This document shows positions 6,478 through 13,428 of a stretch of DNA of 18,270 nucleotides, piece by piece. Location of the stretch: contig CAVGBV010000053.1 of NCBI GenBank assembly GCA_963627615.1, positions 1 to 18,270 of the forward strand, read 5' to 3'. This DNA is from Faecimorpha sp963627615. GTDB lineage: Bacteria > Bacillota > Clostridia > Lachnospirales > Bianqueaceae. The position numbers and the translations under genes are program-made. Below the pieces are notes generated by a model. The model was not told the origin of the DNA and did no database searches. It saw only the letters and a program-made list of their open reading frames with translations. How positions within the stretch are numbered: position 1 is the stretch's first letter; each line of letters starts with the position of its first letter.

Positions 6478-7512
6478 ATGGAAAACTATTGGATGTATCT
6501 GCTGTTTGTACTGGGTGTTGTGCTCATCGTAAAAGGCGGCGACTACTTCGTGGACGGCGCTGTCTGGATCGCTGAAGTCACCAAGATCCCCCAGTTCATT
6601 ATTGGCGCGACCATTGTCAGCCTTGCTACAACCCTTCCGGAGATTATCGTATCGACCATTGCCGCGCTGGAGGGGCACAGTATCCTGATCTCTGAAGTCG
6701 AGAATTATATTGCCGAATCCGAAGACAAGGTTGGTATGGCGATCGGCAACGGCATCGGCTCTGTCATCTGCAACACCGCGCTCATACTGGCGATCAGCAT
6801 TATTTTTATGCCTATCTCCATCAATCGAAAGGACTTCGCGCCGAAGGGACTGCTGCTCCTGGCTGCCACATGCGTACTATGTCTCTTTTCCCTCAGCGGA
6901 CATTTTCCGCTGGCAGGAGCATTTGCTCTGATCACCATTTTTCTCTTTTATATTATCGAGAATATCCGTTCCGCCAAAAAATGTCCCGCATCGGAGACAG
7001 ACGCCGCCGCTCCTAAAACCGATAAAAAATCCGTATGTCTGAACATCCTGCGGGTTATCGTCGGCGCCGTATGTATCGTTGCCGGTTCCCAGCTTCTGGT
7101 GGACAATGGCAGCCAGATTGCGGCATCCTGGGGCGTATCAGAAGCTTTGATCGGCGTTACGATTGTCGCCGTCGGCACATCCCTGCCGGAACTGGTCACA
7201 GCCATCACCTCTCTTGTAAAAAAGCAGTCAGCAATGTCCGTCGGTAACGTACTCGGAGCCAATATCATTGATACCACACTGATTCTTGCTGTCTGTTCCT
7301 TTGTCTATGGTGGACAGCTGCCGGTTTCTTACCAGAATATTTATCTGGATTTTCCGGTTGCCATCCTGGTAACACTGATCGCCGTGCTGCCTACACTCAA
7401 AAACAAACGCTTCAGCCGCTGGCAGGGAATCCTGATGCTGGCCATCTATATTGCCTATCTTCTCATTGTCACCGTGGGGCTGAACAGTTTCCTGTCCCTG
7501 TTCCATGTTTGA
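6478..7512 (+). CDS. CaxA/YrbG family Na+(H+)/Ca2+ exchanger
   Basis: A 344-residue membrane antiporter of the Ca2+:cation antiporter superfamily. AGGAGG (6465-6470) lies 7 nt before the ATG. Two inverted alpha repeats are visible. Repeat 1 is IIGATIVSLATTLPEIIVST (41-60) with MAIGNGIGSVICN (87-99). Repeat 2 is GVTIVAVGTSLPELVTAIT (226-244) with SVGNVLGANIIDT (255-267). Glu55 and Glu237 are the expected ion-binding acids. A cytoplasmic Lys/Ala-rich linker (about 165-185) separates the halves. In repeat 1 about 14 extra residues, rich in Glu/Asp (SEVENYIAESEDK), separate the two signature helices, and GSVICN replaces the usual GSN. The gene has its own promoter, a manganese-type riboswitch and a downstream terminator. 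Mn2+ or Ca2+ export is the likely role; the substrate is not certain. Confidence 0.9.
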   Translation: MENYWMYLLFVLGVVLIVKGGDYFVDGAVWIAEVTKIPQFIIGATIVSLATTLPEIIVSTIAALEGHSILISEVENYIAESEDKVGMAIGNGIGSVICNTALILAISIIFMPISINRKDFAPKGLLLLAATCVLCLFSLSGHFPLAGAFALITIFLFYIIENIRSAKKCPASETDAAAPKTDKKSVCLNILRVIVGAVCIVAGSQLLVDNGSQIAASWGVSEALIGVTIVAVGTSLPELVTAITSLVKKQSAMSVGNVLGANIIDTTLILAVCSFVYGGQLPVSYQNIYLDFPVAILVTLIAVLPTLKNKRFSRWQGILMLAIYIAYLLIVTVGLNSFLSLFHV

Positions 7513-7523
7513 TTCTGCATACG

Positions 7524-7557
7524 AAAAGAGCCGTATTCCCCAGAATACGGCTCTTTT
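7524..7557 (+). terminator. Strong intrinsic terminator after the exchanger gene
   Basis: A 15-bp perfect stem (7524-7538 with 7543-7557) around the loop CCCA, ending in a run of six T on the plus strand. The run of A at its left gives four U on the opposite strand, so it may also end the convergent pyr-esterase transcript. Confidence 0.93.
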
Positions 7558-7574
7558 TTGTATTATCGTATGAT

Positions 7575-8396
7575 TTACGCGTCCGGCAGGGTTCTCTTCA
7601 GCCAGTCACAGCACAAATCCACCCAACGCGCGACTTCCGGAAGCACCATATCCGGATTGCCATTCATGGTCCACTCTGTTGCCAGAGCCAATCCATGCTG
7701 GCCTCTTGGGAAGACATGCAGCTCTACCGGGACATGATGCTCATAGAGCGCCTGCGTCATCAGCAGACTGTTGGCCACGGGCACGGTCTGATCCGTTGCC
7801 GTATGCCATAAGAAGGTCGGCGGGTTGTCTTCTGTCACATACTGCGGCAGATTGGACGCACGGTCTGAAGTCTCCGGCGCAAAACTGCCCTCAACAAGGC
7901 GGCTGCGCAATATCTTGCCTCCTGCCTCCGACATCACCGCATAGCCCAGAATCGCCGCGTCCGGACGGACTTCCTCCGGCACGAGTCCTGCCTGTGTGAT
8001 CACCGGGTCCTTCCACAGGGTGCTGAGCGCCGCGGTCAGATGGCCACCTGCGGAAAAGCCGCACATCGCGATCCTATGCGGATCCACGGACCATTCCTGC
8101 GCGTGGCTGCGGATCATGGACATCGCCTTGGCCGCGTCCAGCAGCGGCTGCGGAAATACCTTCGGCAGCAGACTATAGTACAATATAAATACCTGATATC
8201 CCTTGGCCGCAAACGCCATGGCGATCGGTTCTCCCTCTCTCGGGGACAGATGTGTATAGCCACCGCCCGGGCACACAACTACGGCCGGCAGTGCGTATTC
8301 CGGCGGATCCGCGGGCATCTTATCCTGCAAAAAAGCGCGCAGATACGGCTTATTTTCTCCCATGCTCTCTTCCAAAGGCAGTGTCAGTATCTTCAT
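7575..8396 (-). CDS. Alpha/beta hydrolase, acetyl-xylan-esterase-like (copy 2)
   Basis: A 273-residue cytoplasmic serine hydrolase of the BD-FAE/acetylesterase type. It has an oxyanion-hole PGGGYTHLSPRE (43-54), nucleophile Ser115 in CGFSAGGH, acid Asp202 in HTATDQTVP and His234 in GQHGLAL. The start codon overlaps the stop of the upstream paralogue by 4 nt (ATGA), so the two are translationally coupled. Over the first 120 residues the two copies align without gaps with about 80 identities by my hand count, indicating a tandem duplication. With no signal peptide it probably removes acetyl (or similar ester) groups from imported plant or mucin oligosaccharide. The exact substrate cannot be told from sequence. 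Confidence 0.9.
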   Translation of the reverse strand: MKILTLPLEESMGENKPYLRAFLQDKMPADPPEYALPAVVVCPGGGYTHLSPREGEPIAMAFAAKGYQVFILYYSLLPKVFPQPLLDAAKAMSMIRSHAQEWSVDPHRIAMCGFSAGGHLTAALSTLWKDPVITQAGLVPEEVRPDAAILGYAVMSEAGGKILRSRLVEGSFAPETSDRASNLPQYVTEDNPPTFLWHTATDQTVPVANSLLMTQALYEHHVPVELHVFPRGQHGLALATEWTMNGNPDMVLPEVARWVDLCCDWLKRTLPDA

Positions 8397-9229
8397 CTCT
8401 CCGTCTCCTCTCCAAAGGTTCTCCCCAGCCAGTCACAGCACAGCTCCATCCATTGTTCCACTTCCGGACGCTCCTTCATCTCTCCGCCTGCGGAGGTTCT
8501 GCGGTTGGCCAGAGACAGACCATGCGGTCCTTCCGGGAAAATATGCAATTCTACAGGGATCTTGTGATCCACCAGTGCCTGCGCCATCCACAGACTGCTG
8601 ACCACCGGAACGGATTGATCTGTTGCCGTATGCCACAAGAAGGTCGGCGGATTCTGATCATTGACCCGGGTTTCCAGGGCCATTGCCTGCCGCATCGGTC
8701 CTTCGGCCTTTTCGCCCAGAAGGCACTGGAAGGAGCCCTCGTGACAGCTGTCCTTTACGGAAGTAATAACCGGATATCCCAGAATCGCCGCGTTCGGCCT
8801 TGCCTTTTCATTGGACAAGCCCGCCTGCTTAATCACAGGATCATTCCAGAGACAGCTCAAAAGTGCCGCGGCATGTCCTCCTGCCGAGAATCCGCAGACC
8901 GCGATCCGATCCGGATCCACGTGCCACTCCTGCGCGTGCTCACGAATCAGATTGAGCGCCTTGGCTCCATCCAGCAGCGGAGCCGGATATCTTCTCGGAT
9001 CCAGACTGTAATACAGGATAAATACATGATATCCTCTTCCTGCGAACTCCATGGCAATCGGGTCTGCCTCTCTGGGAGACAGATGCTTATATCCGCCGCC
9101 CGGATAGACTACAACTGCCGGGATCTGATGATCCGGACCTTCTCCCGGCATGAGCTCCCGCAGATACGCAACCAGGTGCGGTTTGCCTTCTCCCAGCTCT
9201 TCCTCCAACGGTAAATCCAATACTTTCAT
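8393..9229 (-). CDS. Alpha/beta hydrolase, acetyl-xylan-esterase-like (copy 1)
   Basis: A 278-residue paralogue of the next gene downstream. The triad is intact: Ser115 (CGFSAGGH), Asp204 (HTATDQSVP) and His236 (EGPHGLSL), with the oxyanion motif PGGGYKHLSPRE. The ATG at 9227-9229 follows a GAGGGG site. It starts only 20 nt after the pyrD stop and no terminator lies between, so it is probably transcribed as the tail of the pyr operon. The copies differ most in the lid region (about 155-190): here CHEGSFQCLLGEKAEGPMRQ, in the other copy a shorter segment with LVEGSFAPETSDRA. That is where substrate preference would be expected to diverge. No signal peptide is present, so action is probably intracellular. 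Confidence 0.9.
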   Translation of the reverse strand: MKVLDLPLEEELGEGKPHLVAYLRELMPGEGPDHQIPAVVVYPGGGYKHLSPREADPIAMEFAGRGYHVFILYYSLDPRRYPAPLLDGAKALNLIREHAQEWHVDPDRIAVCGFSAGGHAAALLSCLWNDPVIKQAGLSNEKARPNAAILGYPVITSVKDSCHEGSFQCLLGEKAEGPMRQAMALETRVNDQNPPTFLWHTATDQSVPVVSSLWMAQALVDHKIPVELHIFPEGPHGLSLANRRTSAGGEMKERPEVEQWMELCCDWLGRTFGEETER

Positions 9230-9249
9230 TTGACACCCCTCTTTTTTTA

Positions 9250-10161
9250 TTATTCTATAATGCCGCGCAGCGAATTGATATCGTCCACGCCCATTTTTTC
9301 CATTACGCTTCGCATCTCTTCTATGATCCGAACCGGAGCCTTGGGGTCCACCAGATTGGCGGTTCCTGTTGCTACCGCTGTCGCGCCGGCCATGATAAAC
9401 TCTACCGCATCCTCGCCTGTCATGATACCGCCCATGCCCAGGATCGGAATCTGTACCGCCTTATGCACCTGATATACCATCCGAACGGCGACAGGCTTGA
9501 CTGCCGGTCCGGAGAATCCGCCCATCTTCTGTGCCAGCACCGGCCGGCGGCGATAGATATCGATCCGCATGCCAAATAACGTATTGATCAAACTCAATGC
9601 GTCCGCTCCCGCAGCCTCAGCGGCTCTCGCGATCTCCGTAATGTCCGTCACATTGGGACTTAGCTTAACAATCAGCGGCTGACGCGTACACTTTTTCACG
9701 GCTCCTACTACCTTCTCCACCATCTTGGGATCGGTACCGAAGGTTACGCCGCCTTCCTTTACATTGGGGCAGGAGATGTTGAGCTCTACAAGATCCACGC
9801 CCTCCGCGTCCTGCAGCGCTTCTGAAACACGGCAATATTCTTCCACCGAATGTCCGGCGGTATTGACAATGACCCGAGTATCAAACTGCCGCATAAAAGG
9901 CAGGTCCTGCGCCTTGAGCGCGTCTATGCCCGGATTCTGCAATCCTACGGAGTTCAGCATGCCGCCATATGTCTCCGCGATTCTTGGCGTCGGATTGCCC
10001 GGCCAGGGAACATCCGCGACGCCCTTCAGCGTAACGCCTCCCAGAAGCGACAGATCATAAAACTGACTGTGTGCCTGCGGATTGAATGTTCCGGAAGCCG
10101 TCACCACCGGATTCTTCAGCGTGACGCCTGCCAGATTGACTGCCAGATTGATCTTCTTCAT
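9250..10161 (-). CDS. pyrD: Dihydroorotate dehydrogenase, class 1B catalytic subunit
   Basis: A 303-residue FMN enzyme oxidising dihydroorotate to orotate, the fourth step of UMP synthesis. Landmarks are LKNPVVTASGTF (15-26), GVTLKGV, a substrate-binding NSVGLQNPG region, NISCPNVKEGG with catalytic Cys131 (Cys marks class 1; class 2 has Ser), IVKLSPNVTDI, and the FMN-phosphate region IPILGMGGIMTGEDAVEFIMAGATAVATGTA. It overlaps pyrK by 4 nt (ATGA). The adjacent pyrK shows this is the NAD-dependent 1B type, working as a PyrD2-PyrK2 heterotetramer. Confidence 0.97.
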   Translation of the reverse strand: MKKINLAVNLAGVTLKNPVVTASGTFNPQAHSQFYDLSLLGGVTLKGVADVPWPGNPTPRIAETYGGMLNSVGLQNPGIDALKAQDLPFMRQFDTRVIVNTAGHSVEEYCRVSEALQDAEGVDLVELNISCPNVKEGGVTFGTDPKMVEKVVGAVKKCTRQPLIVKLSPNVTDITEIARAAEAAGADALSLINTLFGMRIDIYRRRPVLAQKMGGFSGPAVKPVAVRMVYQVHKAVQIPILGMGGIMTGEDAVEFIMAGATAVATGTANLVDPKAPVRIIEEMRSVMEKMGVDDINSLRGIIE

Positions 10162-10961
10162 TCAAAAATCACATCCTCTCCCGGAAATACAGGGCCCATC
10201 TTGCATACGCCCTTTCTTGCCACACTGCCGTCCGGCATCCGAAGCTTGGCGGGACATCCGGCGCAGGCTCCGAAACCGCAGCCCATCCGTTCTTCCAGAG
10301 AGAACCAGATCTCCATGTTGTAGCCCTGCTGCCACTTCTGTATCGCCCGCATCATCGGCAGCGGACCGCAGGTATAGAGCAGTGCTTTGATATTTTCATC
10401 GGTAAAGATCATTTTGTATTCCATCGCGTCGATCACATTGCCCATAAATCCGGACCGACCGTCATCACTGGCATTAAATATCTCGCCGTACGGCATGAAC
10501 TCCTCTTCGATCCATGGCTTGGAACGGAATCCGTTAAAGATCCGGATTCCCTTTTCCGGGTATAATTCATGCAGCTTTCTGGCGAGAAAGAGCATGGGCG
10601 GAATTCCCAGTCCGCCTCCTACCAGCAGAATCTCACGCACCGACTCCTGCCCGGCGCGTTCCAGAGGAAATCCATTTCCCAAAGGCCCCATCAGACGCAG
10701 CCGGGTTCCGGCGGTATATCCTGCCAGCTCGTCCGTTCCGTGTCCGACCACCGCATAGATCAGTGTCAGAAGTCCTGTCTCCGGATCGGCCTCGCAGATA
10801 CTGATCGGTCTTGGCAACAACATAGATGGATTATTCACATACAGATTGACAAACTGACCCGGAGCCGCTGCTGCCGCCGCTTCCGGCGCTTCCAGCACCA
10901 TACGGTAGATGCCCGGGGCCATCTCTTCCTGGCTGTGAATTGATACATAGTCACAGAACAT
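10158..10961 (-). CDS. pyrK: Dihydroorotate dehydrogenase electron-transfer subunit
   Basis: A 267-residue FAD and [2Fe-2S] protein passing electrons from the PyrD flavin to NAD+. The FAD-binding RPISIC is at 51-56, a nucleotide-binding VGGGLGIPPMLFLA at 114-127, TCGPLPMM at 198-205, and the iron-sulphur ligands Cys228, Cys233, Cys236 (CGFGACAGC) and Cys253 (GVCKMGP). AAGGAG precedes the ATG at 10959-10961. It begins 16 nt after the true pyrF stop and overlaps pyrD by 4 nt. Confidence 0.97.
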   Translation of the reverse strand: MFCDYVSIHSQEEMAPGIYRMVLEAPEAAAAAAPGQFVNLYVNNPSMLLPRPISICEADPETGLLTLIYAVVGHGTDELAGYTAGTRLRLMGPLGNGFPLERAGQESVREILLVGGGLGIPPMLFLARKLHELYPEKGIRIFNGFRSKPWIEEEFMPYGEIFNASDDGRSGFMGNVIDAMEYKMIFTDENIKALLYTCGPLPMMRAIQKWQQGYNMEIWFSLEERMGCGFGACAGCPAKLRMPDGSVARKGVCKMGPVFPGEDVIFE

Positions 10962-10977
10962 CGCGCTTCTCCTTTAA

Positions 10978-11975
10978 TTATAATACGGAATTCAAATCCT
11001 TTTTCATATCCAAAACCGCTCTGCGGGACGCCTGCGCCCATTCTCTTTCTGCCAGGCCCTCCGCATACTTTTCCTTCTTCCATGCCGCGATGATTCCGCG
11101 GGAAGAATTGACAATGGCGCCCTCTCCGTTTTTATCGAAGCAGCCGCGCAAATCCTGCGCCGTCGCTCCCTGCGCTCNNNNNNNNNNNNNNNNNNNNNNN
11201 NNNNNNNNNNNNNNNNNNNNNNNNNNNNNNNNNNNNCCTGCGCTCCATATCCGGGTACCAGGAAGAATGTGTGCGGCAAAATCTCACGCAGACGCTTGCC
11301 CTGTTCCGGATGCGTCGCGCCCACAACTGCCAGCACATCAGAGTATCCGTATTTCCCTCGGAAATCCTTACCCCACTCCTCCAGAAGTCCGCCGACGATC
11401 TCATAGAGGGGCTTCCCCTCCGGCCCTGCCGGAAGGTCCTGAATCTGACCGCTTCCGGGATTGGATGTCTTGACCAGCACCACGATTCCCTTATCATACT
11501 TCTTCATCGGAGCGAAATACGGCTCCACGGATTCCACACCCAGATACGGATTCAGCGTTACAAAGTCCTCATGAAAAATCTCGTATTCCTGATCCTCTAC
11601 CGCCGCGCGTCCGATATGTCCCGCCGCGTAAGCCTCCGCCGTGGAAGCGATGTCACTGCGCTTGATGTCGCCTATAACGATCAGTCCCTTGGAGCGGGCA
11701 TATTCTATCGTCCGTATATATGCCGCCATACCAGCCGCGCCATACATCTCATACATGGCAACCTGCGGCTTGACTGCCGGAATCAGATCATAGACCGCGT
11801 CAATGATCTCCTGGTTGAAACGGAAAAAGGCTTCCGCCGCGCCTTCCGGCGTCTTTCCGTACTGCGCGTATGCTTCCTCCTTAATGTATTCCGGAATCAT
11901 ATTCAGACGCGGGTCCAGACCCACCACTGTCGGATTGCCGGTCTCCCGAATTTTTTCCATTAAACGGTCAATCAT
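10978..11975 (-). CDS. pyrF: Orotidine 5'-phosphate decarboxylase (type 2), interrupted by a false gap
   Basis: The enzyme converts OMP to UMP, the last step of the pathway. The N-terminal part gives VVGLDPRLNMIPEYI and the catalytic GDIKRSDIAST (Asp103, Lys105, Asp108), as in the longer bacterial type 2 enzymes. A literal translation across the 59 N shifts frame and yields a nonsense tail ending at 11004. The true C-terminus is in another frame and ends at the TAA at 10978-10980: GATAQDLRGCFDKNGEGAIV and onward to LDMKKDLNSVL. Merging the 9-bp overlap at the gap edges restores one frame reading LVPGYGAQGATAQD and a 309-residue protein, the usual family length. The start overlaps the pyrC end by 8 nt. 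Confidence 0.93.
11178..11236. other. Assembly gap (59 N) that is probably spurious
   Basis: The base run ending at 11177 and the run starting at 11237 share the 9-mer CCTGCGCTC (11169-11177 and 11237-11245). Deleting the N plus one copy (68 bases) joins the two halves of pyrF in frame across a conserved motif. The gap therefore represents overlapping contig ends, not missing sequence. Confidence 0.92.
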
Positions 11976-13284
11976 TGATTTCTTCCTCCTTTAGAAGCAT
12001 TTGATAGTCCTGATAGATTACTTTTCCTTCCAATATGGTCGTTCGGATCCGTCCCTTCATCTTCCAGCCGATAAACGGCGTGTTGGAGGCTTTGGAATAG
12101 AACGGTCCGCTCACCGTATATTCTTCATTCGGATCGGCAATACACAGATCCGCGCAGCATCCCTCCGCAAGCGTCCCCTTGGGAATCCTTAAGATCCTGG
12201 CAGGATTCAGACTCATCTTCTCTACAAGCTGGGACGGCGTCAGGATTCCTGTATCCACGAGTTCTTTTTTAGCAACGGCCCAGGATGTCTCCAATCCAAT
12301 GATGCCGTTCATTGATTTGCGCAGATCCGCTGTCTTTTCCTCTGCACTGTGCGGCGCGTGATCCGTCGCGATCGCGTCCAGTGTCCCGTCCGCCAATGCC
12401 CGCTTCATCTCTTCAACATCTGCCGGCGTCCGCAGAGGCGGATTCATCTTGTACTTTGAGTGCGGCTCCCGCAGAATATCCTCATCGCTCAAGGCGAAAT
12501 GGTGCGGACCGATCTCCGCTGTCACCCGGCTTCCGTGTTCCTTGGCGGAGCGCAGAATCCACGCGCTCTCCTTGGCGCTTACATGACAGATATGCAGCCG
12601 GACTCCGGTAGAATCCGCCAGCAGCACTTCTCTGGCCGTCATGACATTTTCCGCGTCGCGGGAAAGTCCGGGCAGTCCCAGCTTCTCCGAGACTTCTCCG
12701 TCATTGATACAGCCTCCGGCCAGGCTCTCTTCCTCACAATGATCAAAAATCGGTATATCCAGGGCGGCGCAGCGCTTCATCGCTTCCTTCATCAGGCGCG
12801 CGTCCGAGACCGATCGGCCGTCCTCGCTGACAGCGCAGATTCCTGCCGCTTTCAGGGCTTCCAGATCGACAATTTCCTTGCCCTTCTGTCCCATTGTCAC
12901 GGCCGCGATCGGCAATACATGCGTATACGGAGCCTTAGCCGCCTCGTTCTTGATATATTCCACAATCTCCACACTGTCCACTACAGGCTTGGTATTGGGC
13001 ATCGTACAAACTGTCGTCACACCGCCCGCAGCAGCAGCCATGCTGCCGGTCCGAATGCATTCCTTATACGTCAGACCCGGATCCCGAAAATGCACATGCA
13101 GATCGATGAGTCCCGGCATAACCCAGCAGCCCGCAGCGTCTATGACCTGCGTGTCCTCCGGCACATCCGCGATCGTCTCCGCTACCTTACGCACCACACC
13201 ATCTTCAATATACAGATCCCGCCTGTCCGCGATATTCTGGGCAGGGTCCAGCAGAATTCCGTTCTGAATCAGCAGTCTTGCCAT
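11968..13284 (-). CDS. pyrC: Dihydroorotase, class I
   Basis: A 438-residue zinc amidohydrolase closing carbamoyl-aspartate to dihydroorotate, step three of UMP synthesis. I choose the ATG at 13282-13284 (MARLLIQNG) over one 8 codons upstream because AGGAGGA (13291-13297) is ideally placed for it. Metal-site residues are in order: His63 and His65 in DLHVHFRDPG, Asp155 in SEDGRSVSD, His182 in DHCEEES, His234 in HICHVSAKES and Asp308 in TDHAPHSAEEK. Asp at the bridging position instead of carboxylated Lys is typical of the Bacillus/Aquifex class. It is the first gene of the pyr operon here; pyrB, carAB and pyrE are not in the window. Confidence 0.96.
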   Translation of the reverse strand: MARLLIQNGILLDPAQNIADRRDLYIEDGVVRKVAETIADVPEDTQVIDAAGCWVMPGLIDLHVHFRDPGLTYKECIRTGSMAAAAGGVTTVCTMPNTKPVVDSVEIVEYIKNEAAKAPYTHVLPIAAVTMGQKGKEIVDLEALKAAGICAVSEDGRSVSDARLMKEAMKRCAALDIPIFDHCEEESLAGGCINDGEVSEKLGLPGLSRDAENVMTAREVLLADSTGVRLHICHVSAKESAWILRSAKEHGSRVTAEIGPHHFALSDEDILREPHSKYKMNPPLRTPADVEEMKRALADGTLDAIATDHAPHSAEEKTADLRKSMNGIIGLETSWAVAKKELVDTGILTPSQLVEKMSLNPARILRIPKGTLAEGCCADLCIADPNEEYTVSGPFYSKASNTPFIGWKMKGRIRTTILEGKVIYQDYQMLLKEEEIND

Positions 13285-13329
13285 ATTTTCTCCTCCTGAC
13301 AGCATCATCCATTTTTCTAGCCAATTTTC

Positions 13330-13358
13330 ATTATATCATACTCTGTTCGATTGTTCAA
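13330..13358 (-). promoter_or_regulatory. Sigma-A promoter of the pyr operon
   Basis: On the minus strand TTGAAC (complement of 13353-13358), 17-nt spacer, perfect TATAAT (complement of 13330-13335). The predicted start, near 13323, gives a leader of only about 39 nt, too short for a PyrR-type attenuator. Confidence 0.78.
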
Positions 13359-13382
13359 CCCAAGAAACTCCGTCCTCTATAC

Positions 13383-13416
13383 AAAAACTGCGGTACACCG
13401 GATCGTGTACCGCAGT
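13383..13416 (-). terminator. Intrinsic terminator after the P-type ATPase gene
   Basis: A 12-bp perfect stem (13387-13398 with 13405-13416, arms ACTGCGGTACAC/GTGTACCGCAGT) with a 6-nt loop. On the minus strand it is followed by five T. It begins about 12 nt after the ATPase stop codon and isolates that transcript from the pyr promoter. Confidence 0.92.
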
Positions 13417-13428
13417 CGTTTATTCTTT

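Noticed and set aside
8252..9214. 320-codon open frame on the plus strand across the esterases
   Set aside because: It is antisense to two esterases with complete catalytic triads and shows no recognisable protein features.
11004..11176. Arginine-rich PyrF C-terminus in the frame read directly through the N run
   Set aside because: The sequence is low-complexity and not PyrF-like, while another frame gives the conserved C-terminus and merging the contig overlap restores it.
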